Source: Sabethes cyaneus (lineage: Eukaryota; Arthropoda; Insecta; Diptera; Culicidae). Taken from it: a stretch of DNA of 64,000 nucleotides. The DNA lies in NCBI RefSeq assembly GCF_943734655.1, contig NC_071354.1:79049822-79113821 (forward strand), given 5' to 3'. The position numbers were made by a program, and so were the translations under genes. The notes below the pieces were generated by a model. That model made no database searches. It saw only the letters and a program-made list of their open reading frames with translations, and was not told where the DNA came from. Below are positions 11,210 to 23,974 of the stretch, piece by piece. Every line of letters starts with the position of its first letter. The stretch's first letter is position 1.

Positions 11210-11723
11210 CCCTCTAACGGGTAAGACCGACTGTAGACGGCCTTCGCTTTTGGAGCTCCAGAGCCGCATACGAAATTTGTTTTTAGTTGGCAACACGCAA
11301 AATGCGTTCAGAACAGATTCCTTGACATTTTGATACTAATATCATAACATTCTGACCATGCATTCAAACGTTATCATCTTTCAAAAACAAAAATTTCGAA
11401 AATAATTAATGCGCGAATATTTGCTTTTTTACTTTTGAAGGAAGTGTACATCTAGAACAAAATGATTGACCTAAAAAAATTTCTATGAGTAAATTTCATG
11501 CATTATTTTAATTTTGTAATATATCTGAATTCATAAAATATCTGGGCAGAGCGTTAGACATGAAAAAAGAAAAAGAGAAATTGGGCTTTTTCTTACCTGG
11601 CGCTCCTCCAGATAATTATTTTTGCATGAAAACCAGAACTTAAGGTTTTTTTTGTGTGTACTTTCATGATAAAATAGTCATTAGCTTGATCGCATCGTTT
11701 TTACGGGGTTGCCCGTTAGAGGG
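11210..11723. mobile_element. piggyBac-type MITE (TTAA target site)
   Basis: A 514-bp element bounded by the inverted repeat CCCTCTAACGGGYAA, with TTAA on both sides (11206-11209 and 11724-11727). TTAA duplication with ends starting CCC is the piggyBac pattern (known). No transposase is inside, so it would be moved in trans. Confidence 0.8.
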
Positions 11724-11727
11724 TTAA

Positions 11728-12316
11728 GTGTATTTTCAGAAAAAAAGTTGCACTGAAAGAAAAAACTTTTCAAAACCATGATAAAAATCATAAAAGGTCA
11801 ATTATCTCAAAACCATCCCCCCCGTTTTGCTTATTTTTTTGAGATAGCTTAAATTATGCCCTAAAATCTGGTGAAGAACTATCGATGTGCTTCCACATCA
11901 ATTCTCTAACATAGCTGCTTCAATAGAAGCATAAACGCAAACTAAATACTAAATATGTGAAATAGCACCTAACAACCTGTCTACGTTGAACTAATTTGCG
12001 ATGGTTTGACAAATAAAATTGGGCTTTTTCTAATAATTAAACGGCTTTGTGATTTAAGACCAAGTGCGTCAGTGAGAAATTTCAATTACATTGGTTTTGT
12101 GAGCGTCTTAGCTATATATTTTCACCTTAGAAATAGTTACATCAATCGATTAAAAAATGGTCTTTGTATTGAAAAAAATACAGAAAATTATAGATATTTT
12201 AGGTAAGGACTACAGCACCTTCAAAATTGATTTAGAATAAAACAGTTGATTTAACTAATTCTCACTCGAACATATTTCTTTATTATAAAATGTTTTACTG
12301 AATTTGATTTATAAAA
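11728..12316. other. AT-rich DNA, nothing recognised
   Basis: Short open frames only; no transposon ends recognised. Confidence 0.4.
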
Positions 12317-14270
<1,954 letters not shown>

Positions 14271-15303
14271 AACATTACAATTGTATTGGAAAATTGACGG
14301 AATGGATCGAGTTTCAAACAATATGTATCAAATTTAAAACCAAACTCCAATTGAATAACTGAAAAATTGACTTCTAAATTAGGCACAAATGTAAATGAAC
14401 CATTTTAATTAGTTATCGTAAAACCTTTGTGACTTGATATGTTAATTTTAGTGAAAAATATTAGTTCTAAGACACCTTCAACCATTAGCCACAGAAGGCC
14501 GATTGTTGGATAATTTATAAAACTTATTTTGAAACATCTCCTTAAAGTTAGCAAGTTGACAGGAAACAGTTATTAGGTACATGATTGAAGATGACAAGCT
14601 TGTACAAGTCTCCTGGATGCAGTTGAGTTCCAGGGGTTCGACCCTCGGGAGGGATAATTGTAGAGTACTTGTTGTAGTAAGCCAGACTAGAAGTCTCGGT
14701 AGAAATTCCTTCGAAGATACTCATTTCGTTTGATAAAATTACCTGTGTAAGAATGGATCTGCTTCAGGACCTTATATATGTACATTGTGTCTTCTTACAC
14801 CGATTTTTATTATCACCCTTGTTGATGTTTTACGAGCCTTGCGCGTCTTTCAACATTAATTTTCGGAGCTAGCCGGCAAAATTCACGTATTATACATTTA
14901 AACGCTTCGTAGATACTAATTTTCTGATCAAGTTGTCTCTGTTTTATTAGAATTGGGATTAGGATTTTTCAAGTTCTTTCATTCCATTATCTACGTAACT
15001 AAAGGGCGTAGCTGGCCACGAAACTGTTACTGTTTTTGCAACATGTAGCAACGAAAACTGATGAAGTTTTGTTAAAAATCCAGCAGCCTACAGTAAAGAC
15101 CCATCTTTTTGTGAAAACAACAGAATTGGTACACATTTTTTGAATAGATTGGTATATAATCCAGCAAGATCCGTTCAGAATTGACTGAACTATTACCCTT
15201 CAAAATCTATCACTTTTTCGTGTCACGATCATTTCTGTTTTCGTAGCATTCCACCCTATTAAAGTAAGACGTGGTCCTACATCAAAAATTGAAAATTTGT
15301 ATA
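14271..15303. other. No gene recognised
   Basis: AT-rich. A lone B-box-like GGTTCGACCCT at about 14636-14646 resembles a tRNA T-arm, but no A box was found at the right distance. Confidence 0.35.
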
Positions 15304-15307
15304 TTAA

Positions 15308-16331
15308 GGGGGGACCCTACTCTGGAAAATTGTAAAAATCGATTTTTTTTGTTTTGCATTTTCGAGACGCTTACATCTTCAGAAATGTCATTCCAAAAGG
15401 ATTTTTTAATATCTGATCTCGTTGAAAACTTACGGCAAATATTATGGAGTCTCCTCAAGGGAAGTCCATTGCTGTGCGAAACTTTGAACGCGTTTTCCCC
15501 GTAACCATGTTTCTTTAGCTGGCGGTCTAGAATCTAGTGGACCGATTGGGCTGAAATTTTTTTTCAGCATGTAAAAATGAATTATCTAAATTGTTACGTA
15601 GCCGTTTTTTGATACCCCAATTTTTCAATTTTAGTGAGCTTTTATTTGGCGATTTTTGATGAAAAAACATCTTTCTTTTGGAAAAATTGCCGTCATTTTG
15701 GTAATTTTTTCAATTTTCGAAAACCGCTACGTAAAGCGGGGTACGCTGCTGAAAAGTAATGGGTAAAAAGATAGGACAAGAAATGCTCAAAAAATCGATT
15801 TCGTTTACGATTTCTTAAGCAGTACGCACTTCATAAGAAATATTATTTCACGTTCAGATGGCGCAGTTTTACATGCAGGTGAATTAAAACGTCACTTTTT
15901 CGTACGGAATAATATCCGGCGCAATTATTACCACAAGAAAAAATGACAGGTGGTTGCTTGCATTGGAGTTGTCAAAATTTCTTCGGTAAATAGCAAGATT
16001 TTTTCTTGAGCTGTTTTCTTTTCAGCAGCGTACCCCGCTTAACAATTTAGGTATTAACCTAAAGCTTCAAAATCATTCTTGAAACCCGTTCTACGATACT
16101 CCGTTGGTTTTCGGCTCGTACCGCCAGCAAGGAAGTATTTTCTAGAGGGCATTCACGCGCCCACCTGCCAGCATAATAATCTCTATTCTGGTATTCAAAA
16201 AATACAAAATATATCTTCAGATATACCTTAACCAATAACCAAAATACCCCAACACTTCACTATAATTCTAGCATCTGCAAAAAATTTACGAAAATCTATT
16301 ATTTTTCGGTCTTCCAGAGTAGGGTCCCCCC
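15308..16331. mobile_element. TTAA-site element with GGGGGGACCC ends
   Basis: The inverted termini read GGGGGGACCCTACTCTGGAA on both sides, with TTAA at 15304-15307 and 16332-16335. It is 1024 bp including a nested 305-bp MITE (15735-16039). No transposase is visible. The TTAA duplication suits piggyBac-like mobilisation, but the ends start GGGG rather than CCC, as do those of 52334-54270, so it may belong to a different TTAA-using group. Confidence 0.8.
15735..16039. mobile_element. PIF/Harbinger-type MITE nested in a TTAA element
   Basis: The inverted ends AGCGGGGTACGCTGCTGAAA are perfect over at least 20 bp. The 3-bp duplication TAA (15732-15734 and 16040-16042) is the TWA type known for PIF/Harbinger. 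It has no coding capacity. It is younger than the element around it. Confidence 0.8.
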
Positions 16332-16335
16332 TTAA

Positions 16336-16892
16336 ACTACCACCTATGCTATCATACTTACGTAACTGCCAAAATGAATCATCAAGGTTGAACTCCTCAG
16401 AAACTTGCAAAACTCGAGAACATAACAAAGGTCATGCGAGATTCACGATTTATGTATGATTTATAAACACAGTTTAATTTGTAGCAATACGAAATTTGTC
16501 GGGTCAGCTAGTTCATAATAACATTTAAAGAATGCAATGGAGACGCATGGCAATAGACAATAGATGAGCAATTTGTACATTCGATTCGATTCTAATTTGG
16601 ATGGGATGGGAATTTGAAATGGGACGAACATTTCTGGGAGCAACTCTACCACGTTTATTAAATATTTACTACTTGAGTCTGCACGTTCAGTATTCAACGC
16701 AATCTGTAACGTACACATACTAGAACATATGTTTCAAAAGGATTTATAAACACCGGCGAGTTCCATGAAATGAGATAGTTCACTTTGGTTACAAAGAAGT
16801 AATCTCGAAAGGAATCCGGAGAAAATGATCATTTATAAATAACGTTTCGACAGAAACATCTCAACCGGTACGGTTGCGAAAAGCAAAAGCTT
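16336..16892. other. No gene recognised
   Basis: Short open frames only; no element ends seen. Confidence 0.4.
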
Positions 16893-16921
16893 CCCAGCTA
16901 GCCTTTTCATATGTATAAAAA

Positions 16922-18994
16922 CCCGATTTAATCCACCTAGTGGTGAAAGTAACCTTTGTTATACGGTCTTACTTGCTCTTTGAGATAGAAATCGACACGT
17001 CTTTGGAACATAATTCATCTATTGGTTAACGTTGCGTAGTGCGTTGGTTTTCATAAAATTTTTGGAAATTGAATAAGTTTACAAAATTTGAACAAAATAG
17101 CAGCACTTATAAATTTTGATAGTTCCTTTTTTCATGAAATTACTGAGAAAGGGTAAGTTGGTTGTTACTAATTTGAGTAAGTGCAAATAAAAGCAAGTTG
17201 TAAGAGGAAATATTATTCTTTAACATATACATTCCGTAGTAAAGGTCTAGTTTATAGGTTTTTGAACTATGCATAAATTCCTGTAATGCCATTCTTTTTG
17301 ATTGACATCAATAAATTTCATCAATTTTTATTAACCTTCAATTATTCACACATTTTGTACAACACGTGTAGGTTTTTGAATGCCATATTGTTATAAAGTT
17401 ACAAATCGCTGTTTAACTAACGTATATTCTTCAATTACCTTGTTATGAGCAAAATGTCATAATTATTCAATGCATTAATATTTTAAATTGTTGGGAAAAT
17501 AGATCAGCATAAACTGACATCACAGAAACGAAGCAGTCAGCATGTGAGGTGTACCGCAATTGACCCCAACTGGAATTTTATCTCATTTCTTCATATGGAA
17601 AAATGGTGTCCGTATGCAGCAAAACTATCAGCAAATGTAAAATGTTTAAAATGTATCCGTCTGCTGGTAGTCTAGTAATTCGGGGTCAAAATTTGGGTAT
17701 TTTTTATAATCAAAGTTCTACGGTTCCTAAACAAGCAAACATAGAGGTATGCTATTTTCAGCAAAGTTGTGTATTTTTACTATTTGTACAATTTTGTAGT
17801 ACATGAACAAGTCATACAATAATTACAAAAAGAGCTAAAATAGAAAAACTGATTTAACAAATTAATATACACAATAAATAAGATTTTGCTATCTTCGCTG
17901 AATAGATAGAAGGTTACTGTATTCAACAAAATTTCTTGTAATAATATGTTCTAAAACTTTGCAGAACACATCAATATGTTATATTGAAGCTGAAGAAAAA
18001 TAATTTTTTTATTTCACTTTTAGGGGGATTAATCAAAATTTAAATTCCACCAGACCATAGAGCTTTCAATTTCAAGAAATTCTTACGAAGGTTCCATAAA
18101 TTTAAAACCAAGTTTTCGCAGTCAAAACTCTAGAGCGCATGTCTTTTTGGTTTCGGACCATTGTGTGCGCGAGTAACCGTATTACAAAAGTTGGCACAAG
18201 TGTTGGAGGGTTAATATCTTTTGATCGGCAAAACCAAGTCTTCTGAAATTTTGCAGATATATTTGCAGCATTCAAATCTCTACTTTGATGCCAAAATAAA
18301 TCAAACTAGATAAACTATCTTGGATGAATTGTTATAAATTATTGTAAATTTTAATGTGTTATATTCAATTGCTCATAACTTCCAAATTAAACGTCCGATC
18401 AAAAAACAAATCAATAGTGATCTATTAGGCTATGTTACCTTTCAAATGAGACTAATAGCGCCTAAATCGGTTTAGCCATCTCTAAGAAACAGGCGATAAT
18501 TATTACCTTGTCAAAACAGGTTTTTTAAGCATAACTTTTAAACTACTCATTTGTTTTCAATAAAATTTATTCGAAAAATTTAGCCTTAATAAGAGCTTTC
18601 ATTCGATACTAAGATCGTTGAAATCGGTCATTTGGTTCCGGAGAAAATCGTGTCACGTAATTTTCACGTTTTCACTTATAACTTTCAAACGAAAAGTCGG
18701 ACCACGAAACAATTCAATATACTAATATACTTCAAATGATATACTAGGCAATAATACCTTTCAAATGAGACTAATAGCGAACAAATCGGTTCAGCCATCT
18801 CCGAGAAACAGGCGATAGAAAAGTTGCGCCCCGCACATACATACACACATACACACACACACACACACAGACATTGCTCAGTTCGTCGAACCCTGTCGAT
18901 TGGTATATGTGGCTCGGCCCTCCGGGCCTCGGATCAATTTCGTGTTTTTCGACCAATTCCTAAACCTTTGTTATAGTATAACAAAGGTAAAAAG
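16922..18994 (+). repeat. Repeat family A, copy 4, inserted in a family M MITE
   Basis: The longest family A copy. It is flanked by ATAAAAA on both sides (16915-16921 and about 18995-19001), a likely target duplication within the MITE. It ends in the palindrome at 18966-18988. An interrupted AC/AT tract lies at 18836-18869. The segment 17293-17694 is absent from copy 3. Confidence 0.8.
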
Positions 18995-19209
18995 ATAAAA
19001 ATTAGCATTACGTACAGTTATACATGCTAATAAATCGTATTTGATGCACAAAATTGGCATATGCGGACTATTTTGGAGGCGATATACGTGATTACGAATA
19101 ATTTTGAGCTTTACGACTATATAAGTATTTATATACGATAATATCCGATTAAGCGCGAGTCGCTCCGTACTACTATACGATTTTGTACTGAAAATCGTAT
19201 GTATGTCAG

Positions 19210-19517
19210 TGTTTGCATATGATCAAGTCACCAGCGCCGCCTAGGAGTCAAATCATATTGCAGTTGGCAATTGTTAAACGCTTCGAAACATTGCGTTTTC
19301 TAGACTAGCCAACTTCCTTCCGATCGAAAACCTATAAAAGGCCGATCAGAGGCAGCACCATTCTCTTTTCTGACGATACACAGTCGGTCCGTCAGCATTG
19401 TTGCTGCTTGAAGTGCGCTAAAGATACATTGTTATAGTATGTAGTTAAATACAAGAGTCAATTAGTGACACAGTGTACAGTTACATCCGAAATTCAGTGC
19501 TCTCCTTGAGTTAATCA
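19210..19517 (+). repeat. 5' LTR of the BEL/Pao element
   Basis: 308 bp, TGTTTGC to TTAATCA, identical to 26862-27169 except for one base. It contains the element's promoter (TATA box at 19333). Confidence 0.97.
19333..19340 (+). promoter_or_regulatory. LTR TATA box
   Basis: TATAAAAG within CCTATAAAAGG. It is followed about 60 bp on by TCAGCATT, an initiator-like word. It would drive the genomic transcript; the same box is in the 3' LTR at about 26985-26992. Confidence 0.7.
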
Positions 19518-19519
19518 TC

Positions 19520-19563
19520 TGGTCCTTCGAACCGGATAAGCGTTGACACTCCGCTTATCCGGT
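19520..19563 (+). promoter_or_regulatory. Putative primer-binding site and leader stem-loop
   Basis: TGGTCCTTCGAACCGG starts two bases after the LTR and resembles the complement of a tRNA 3' region (TGG, TTCGAA). The primer tRNA is not identified. Overlapping it, ACCGGATAAGCG (19531-19542) and its exact inverse (19552-19563) form a perfect 12-bp stem with a 9-base loop. Confidence 0.55.
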
Positions 19564-19755
19564 GTACTACTCTGCTTCGGATTGACGACCAACGTGTATC
19601 AATCATCACTATTTCTTGGCTCGCTGCGCCATTGTTCCTGCGGGAAATTATAATACAAGGCACGTTTTTGACTTACACAAGGTAATTGGCATTCTAATAT
19701 ATCTATTCTCCCTCGTTTGGGCTACTGGGTCTTTCGCTTGCAGATCCTGATCAGA

Positions 19756-21069
19756 ATGGCGACGGAACGTCGCATTAAAGCACTTCGACTGCGACAGCGC
19801 GGTATCCAGACATCATTCAGTTTAATAAAAACGTTCGTCGATGAATACAACGAAGACACCGATAGCAGTCAGGTACCGGTGCGCTTGGAGCATCTCGGTA
19901 CGTTATGGGCAGACTTCAACAAGACGCAGATGGATCTGGAGTCCGCTGACGAAGCTGGTATCGAGCAGCAATTCAAGCATCGTACCGACTTTGAATCAGA
20001 GTACTACAAAGTGAAAGGCTTTCTTCTATCAGTGAATAAAACCCCGCTAACACCGTGCGCCCCGTCTAGTTCTCAATCCACTGGTCATGTTCTTCCTTCG
20101 GCATCCCATGTGCGTCTGCCTGACGTAAAACTCCCAACGTTCAACGGCAATACGGACAATTGGCTGAATTTTCATGATCTGTATCTTTCGCTCGTGCATT
20201 CATCGGCAGATTTATCTAACATTCAAAAATTCTACTATTTGCGATCATCTTTGGCCGGAAACGCTCTGCAGCTCATTCAAACCATACCAATAAGTGCAAA
20301 CAATTACGTAGTAGCGTGGAACCTTCTGGTTGAGCACTACCAGAATCCCGTTCGACTTAAGCAGACATATGTGGACGCTCTGTTCGATTTTACTTGCTTG
20401 AAACGTGAATCGGCAGCTGATTTACATTCGCTTGTGGAGAAATTCGAGGCAAACGTTAGGGTGTTGCGACAATTAGGCGAACAAACACAGTGTTGGGATG
20501 TATTGCTTATTAAAATGCTCGGCAGTCGCTTAGATCCTACAACTCGTAGGGATTGGGAGGAGCACGCTTCTACAAAGGACTTTGTTACGTTCACCGATCT
20601 CACAACATTCATTCAACGACGCGTGACGGTATTGCAAAACGTACAATCCAAGTCTATCGAAACACCACCAACTAGCACGGTGAAAAGGCCAGCATTTCGA
20701 CCGGTCTCAAGCATTGGGGCTAGTCAGTTTAATCTGCGAAAATGTGTAATATGTAGTGACCATCATCCGCTCTATATGTGCTCAATCTTCACAAAAATGA
20801 GCATAGAAAACAAGGAAAGGGACATTCGTCGTCATCAATTATGCAGAAATTGTTTGCGAAAAGGTCATAGGGTCAATGACTGTCAATCGTCTAGTACTTG
20901 TCACAAATGTCGTGGCCGTCATCACACTCAGCTCTGCCCTAGCGCAAGCATTCACTCTGAGGGCCAAAGGTCATCGAACGCATCGACTAATCTCAACCCA
21001 ACCACTCACGAAGAACAGCACTGTTTCCACTACGACAATTCAACCTGCCAGTTTCGCAACGTCTGGTAA
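19756..21069 (+). CDS. gag: BEL/Pao Gag polyprotein
   Basis: Structural protein that assembles the cytoplasmic particle and packages element RNA. The frame is open for 437 codons. I chose the ATG at 19756 (MATERRIKAL, the usual type of BEL Gag start) over an in-frame ATG at 19717, which lies in the leader. The middle (about residues 120-290, LPTFNGNTDNWLNFHDLY onward) has the conserved BEL Gag pattern (DUF1759 type). Cys/His knuckles follow: CVICSDHHPLYMC near residue 330, a canonical CX2CX4HX4C from residue 363, and CHKCRGRHHTQLC near 382. The frame ends at 21069 after a tail (from about 21030) that looks out of phase, because the protease lead-in continues in the +1 frame. Whether this is programmed frameshifting or a one-base lesion cannot be decided here; most BEL elements have one long frame, so a lesion is likelier. 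Confidence 0.92.
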   Translation: MATERRIKALRLRQRGIQTSFSLIKTFVDEYNEDTDSSQVPVRLEHLGTLWADFNKTQMDLESADEAGIEQQFKHRTDFESEYYKVKGFLLSVNKTPLTPCAPSSSQSTGHVLPSASHVRLPDVKLPTFNGNTDNWLNFHDLYLSLVHSSADLSNIQKFYYLRSSLAGNALQLIQTIPISANNYVVAWNLLVEHYQNPVRLKQTYVDALFDFTCLKRESAADLHSLVEKFEANVRVLRQLGEQTQCWDVLLIKMLGSRLDPTTRRDWEEHASTKDFVTFTDLTTFIQRRVTVLQNVQSKSIETPPTSTVKRPAFRPVSSIGASQFNLRKCVICSDHHPLYMCSIFTKMSIENKERDIRRHQLCRNCLRKGHRVNDCQSSSTCHKCRGRHHTQLCPSASIHSEGQRSSNASTNLNPTTHEEQHCFHYDNSTCQFRNVW

Positions 21070-22738
21070 AGGCAGTACAAGCGTTCTTCTAGCAACTGCA
21101 GTAATTCTTCTGGAAGACGACGTTGGTAACCAGCATGTTGCTAGAGCACTTTTGGATTCGGGTAGCGAATGCTGCTTTACAACAGAAGCCCTTTCTCAAG
21201 CAATGAAAGTGAAGCGTAAGACAATCTCCCTACCAATTGCGGGAATCGGTCGTTCTTCTACTCGCGCTCGTCAAGCGTTAACAGCAACCATACTCTCTCG
21301 AAATAGTAGCTTCTTAGCGAAGGCCGAATTTCTCGTACTTCCGAGACTCACAGTAGATTTGCCAGCTATCTCTGTCGATACCAGTTCTTGAATAATTCCT
21401 ACCGGAATTCAGCTGGCTGATCCGGCCTTCAACTTTGCCAATCCAATTGACCTCATATTGGGTGCAGAAATCTTCTTTGAACTTTTCAATACAACTGGTA
21501 GAATTCCCTTAGGCGACGGGCTACCTATTCTCGTTAACTCAGCACTGGGCTGGGTTGTATCCGGCAAAACCAAATACTGCCAACCGATAAAATCAGTCTC
21601 CTCCAATGTAGCTACTGTGCCCGAGCTGCATCAACTGATTGAACGATTCTGGACGCTTGAAGAGGATCAAGCTGCACCCTGTTACTCTGTTGAAGAAACT
21701 GCTTGTGAAACGCATTTCCAACAAACCGTCTCCCGCTCTCCAGAAGGCCGCTACATCGTCAGATTGCCATTCAAAACGCATATCTTGCCAACGTTAACTA
21801 ATAACCGTACCACTGCAATCAAACGTTTTCATCTGCTAGAACGCCGTTTGGCGCACGATTCGACTCTGAATCAACAATACACAGAATTCTTAGCAGAGTA
21901 TAATTCTCTCGGACATATGGAACGCATACCGAACCCTTTCGATACACAGCATCAATGCTTCCATCTACCCCATCACGCCGTCATTCGTAAAGACAGCTCA
22001 TCCACCAAGGTCAGAGTTGTGTTCGACGGCTCGTGTAAATCTGCTGGAGGATCATCTCTAAATGAAGCTCTTATGATAGGCCCTGTTGTGCAAGAAGATT
22101 TAAGATCAATCATTATGCGATCGCGAATTAACCCAATTATGCTCATTGCTGACATTAAACAAATGTATAGACAAGTTTTGCTGGACGAACGAGACACTCC
22201 CTGGCAACGGATTGTGTGGAGATCTTCCCCTGATAACCCTCTAGACACCTACGAATTGAAAACTGTCACTTACGGCACTGCTAGTGCACCATTCTTAGCG
22301 ACAAGAGTTTTAAAGCAACTGGCAGCCGATGAACGAGACAATTTCCCAGTAGCAGCAGAGGTGCTTTGCCGTGACTTTTATGTAGATGACTTATTTTCCG
22401 GCGGACAAACTATTCCCGAAACTCTCAACCTGCGGAAGCAACTTGAAACATTACTGTTCAAAGGCGGTTTCCAGTTACGCAAATGGGCGTCAAACGAAGC
22501 TGCTGTGCTACAGGGTATACCCGAGGACAATCGTGCGCTTCAATCAAATGTGGATTTTAGTCGTGACCAATGCATTAAAACGTTGGGTATATACTGGGAA
22601 CCGGCGGCAGATCTACTGCGTTATCAAATACAAATACCCAAACCCACTACTTCAGCTCTTACCAAAAGAATTGCTCTATCACAAATTGCACAGCTCTTCG
22701 ATCCTCTCGGTTTGGTTGGCCCAGTTGTCACTACGGGG
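21025..22738 (+). pseudogene. pol: BEL/Pao pol: protease and reverse transcriptase (broken)
   Basis: The aspartic protease would mature the polyprotein and the reverse transcriptase would copy element RNA to DNA. Seen, in the frame +1 to gag: a protease block with catalytic DSG at 21155-21163, then an in-frame TGA at 21389-21391. The frame continues with IDLILGAEIFFELF and a reverse transcriptase with VRVVFDGS, LIADIKQMYRQV, TYGTASAPFLATRVL and the catalytic YVDD at 22379-22390. After LFDPLGLVGPVV the frame shifts and about 20 codons expected before the connection region are missing near 22735-22741. All catalytic Asp residues seen are intact. It continues as the RNase H segment in another frame. 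Confidence 0.93.
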
Positions 22739-22740
22739 TT

Positions 22741-23856
22741 GTGTGGGATTGGGACGTGCAACTACCACCAGCCATGATTGAACAATGGACCACCTACCGC
22801 TCTCAGCTTACTTTACTGAACGAACTGAAAATCAACCGCTATGTTTTATGTGGCAACCCAACAGTTTCGCAGCTGCATATTTTCTCTGACGCATCACAGA
22901 ATGCTTATGGTGCTTGTGCTTACATACGATCAATCAACTCTGAAAGCGACGTCACCGTACGACTACTGACTACCAAGTCAAGGGTAGCCCCTCTCCAACA
23001 GCAATCTATTCCGCGACTCGAACTTTGTGGGGCTTATATTGCATCGCAACTCTACGAAAAGATAACACAATCTTTACATTTCTCTGTACGAACGTTTTTC
23101 TGGGTGGACTCAACTACGGTACTTTGCTGGCTAAAAGCTTCACCATCTACATGGGCGACTTATGTTGCTAACAGGGTCTCGAAAATTCAACTGGCTACAA
23201 AAGGTTGTACTTGGCAACACGTCGCCGGACAGGACAACCCAGCAGATTTCATTTCTCGAGGCATGTCAGCAGAAGAAATTCTACATTGTAATCTCTGGTG
23301 GAATGGTCCATCTTGGTTGCTGCAAAATGAAGAAGAATGGCCAATGCACCAGTCATCCACTGCAGAAACCAGTGAGGTGTTATGTGAATCGCGTACAGTA
23401 TCTGCATCGGTTGCTACAGCAGCAGAAAATTCATTTGTCGATCGAATCACTCAAAACTTCTCGAAGTTCCAAACAATGCTGCGAACAGTTTCACTTTGCC
23501 GCAAATTCGCACAGAACTGTCAGCTCACAAAAGTAAACAGACCCAAGGAAACATTTCTCTCCATTGACGACATCAAGGAAACCGAAAAAACGTTAATCCG
23601 TCTAGTACAACAGCAATCATTCAGCGATGAATGGAAATCACTCGAAGAAGGCAGACCAATTGCGAAACGATCCCGCATCAGATGGTTCCACCCATTCCTA
23701 GCTCCTGACAATGTGCTGCGCATTGGAGGACGACTGACCCGATCACAGCAACCCTACGATGCGAAGCATCAAATTCTGCTTCCAGGATCCCACTATATTG
23801 CAACTCTAATTGTCCGACACTATCACGAGCAACACTTTCATGCAGCGCCCCAGTTA
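22741..23856 (+). pseudogene. pol: BEL/Pao pol: RNase H and start of integrase
   Basis: RNase H removes template RNA during reverse transcription. Seen: FSDASQNAYGACAYI, IPRLELCGAYIASQL, FFWVDSTTVLCWL and VAGQDNPADFISRG blocks, all with the expected acidic residues. A linker follows, then the integrase zinc finger begins (RHYHEQHFHAAPQL). The frame is interrupted at 23856 by a MITE between the two His and the two Cys of the HHCC finger. Translation would run 16 codons into the MITE and stop at 23904. There is a different phase and a short deletion relative to the upstream segment. Confidence 0.93.
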
Positions 23857-23974
23857 AGGCCCAAACACAATGCATACGGATTTTACTACGTTGCGGCAAT
23901 TTGACAGTTTTTCCATGGGTTTTCTGTCAAATTTCCGCAACGTAGTAAAATCCGTATGCATTGTGTCTGGGCCT
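23857..23974. mobile_element. 118-bp Harbinger-type hairpin MITE inside integrase
   Basis: A near-perfect palindrome with ends AGGCCCAAACACAATGCATA and arms of about 50 bp around a short T-rich loop. It is flanked by the 3-bp duplication TTA (23854-23856 and 23975-23977). Removing the element and one TTA restores the pol phase exactly (121 bp, so a +1 shift). The TWA duplication is the PIF/Harbinger type (known). Confidence 0.88.

Noticed and set aside
16922..18994. Helitron assignment for family A because of its end hairpin
   Set aside because: No 5' TC, no 3' CTRR, and insertion is not between A and T; one copy appears to have a 7-bp duplication.
19717..19755. Upstream in-frame ATG for Gag
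   Set aside because: The 13 extra residues do not look like a BEL Gag start and lie in the leader; the ATG at 19756 gives the expected N terminus.
20337..23899. Minus-strand frames across the BEL element
   Set aside because: Shadows of gag and pol on the opposite strand.
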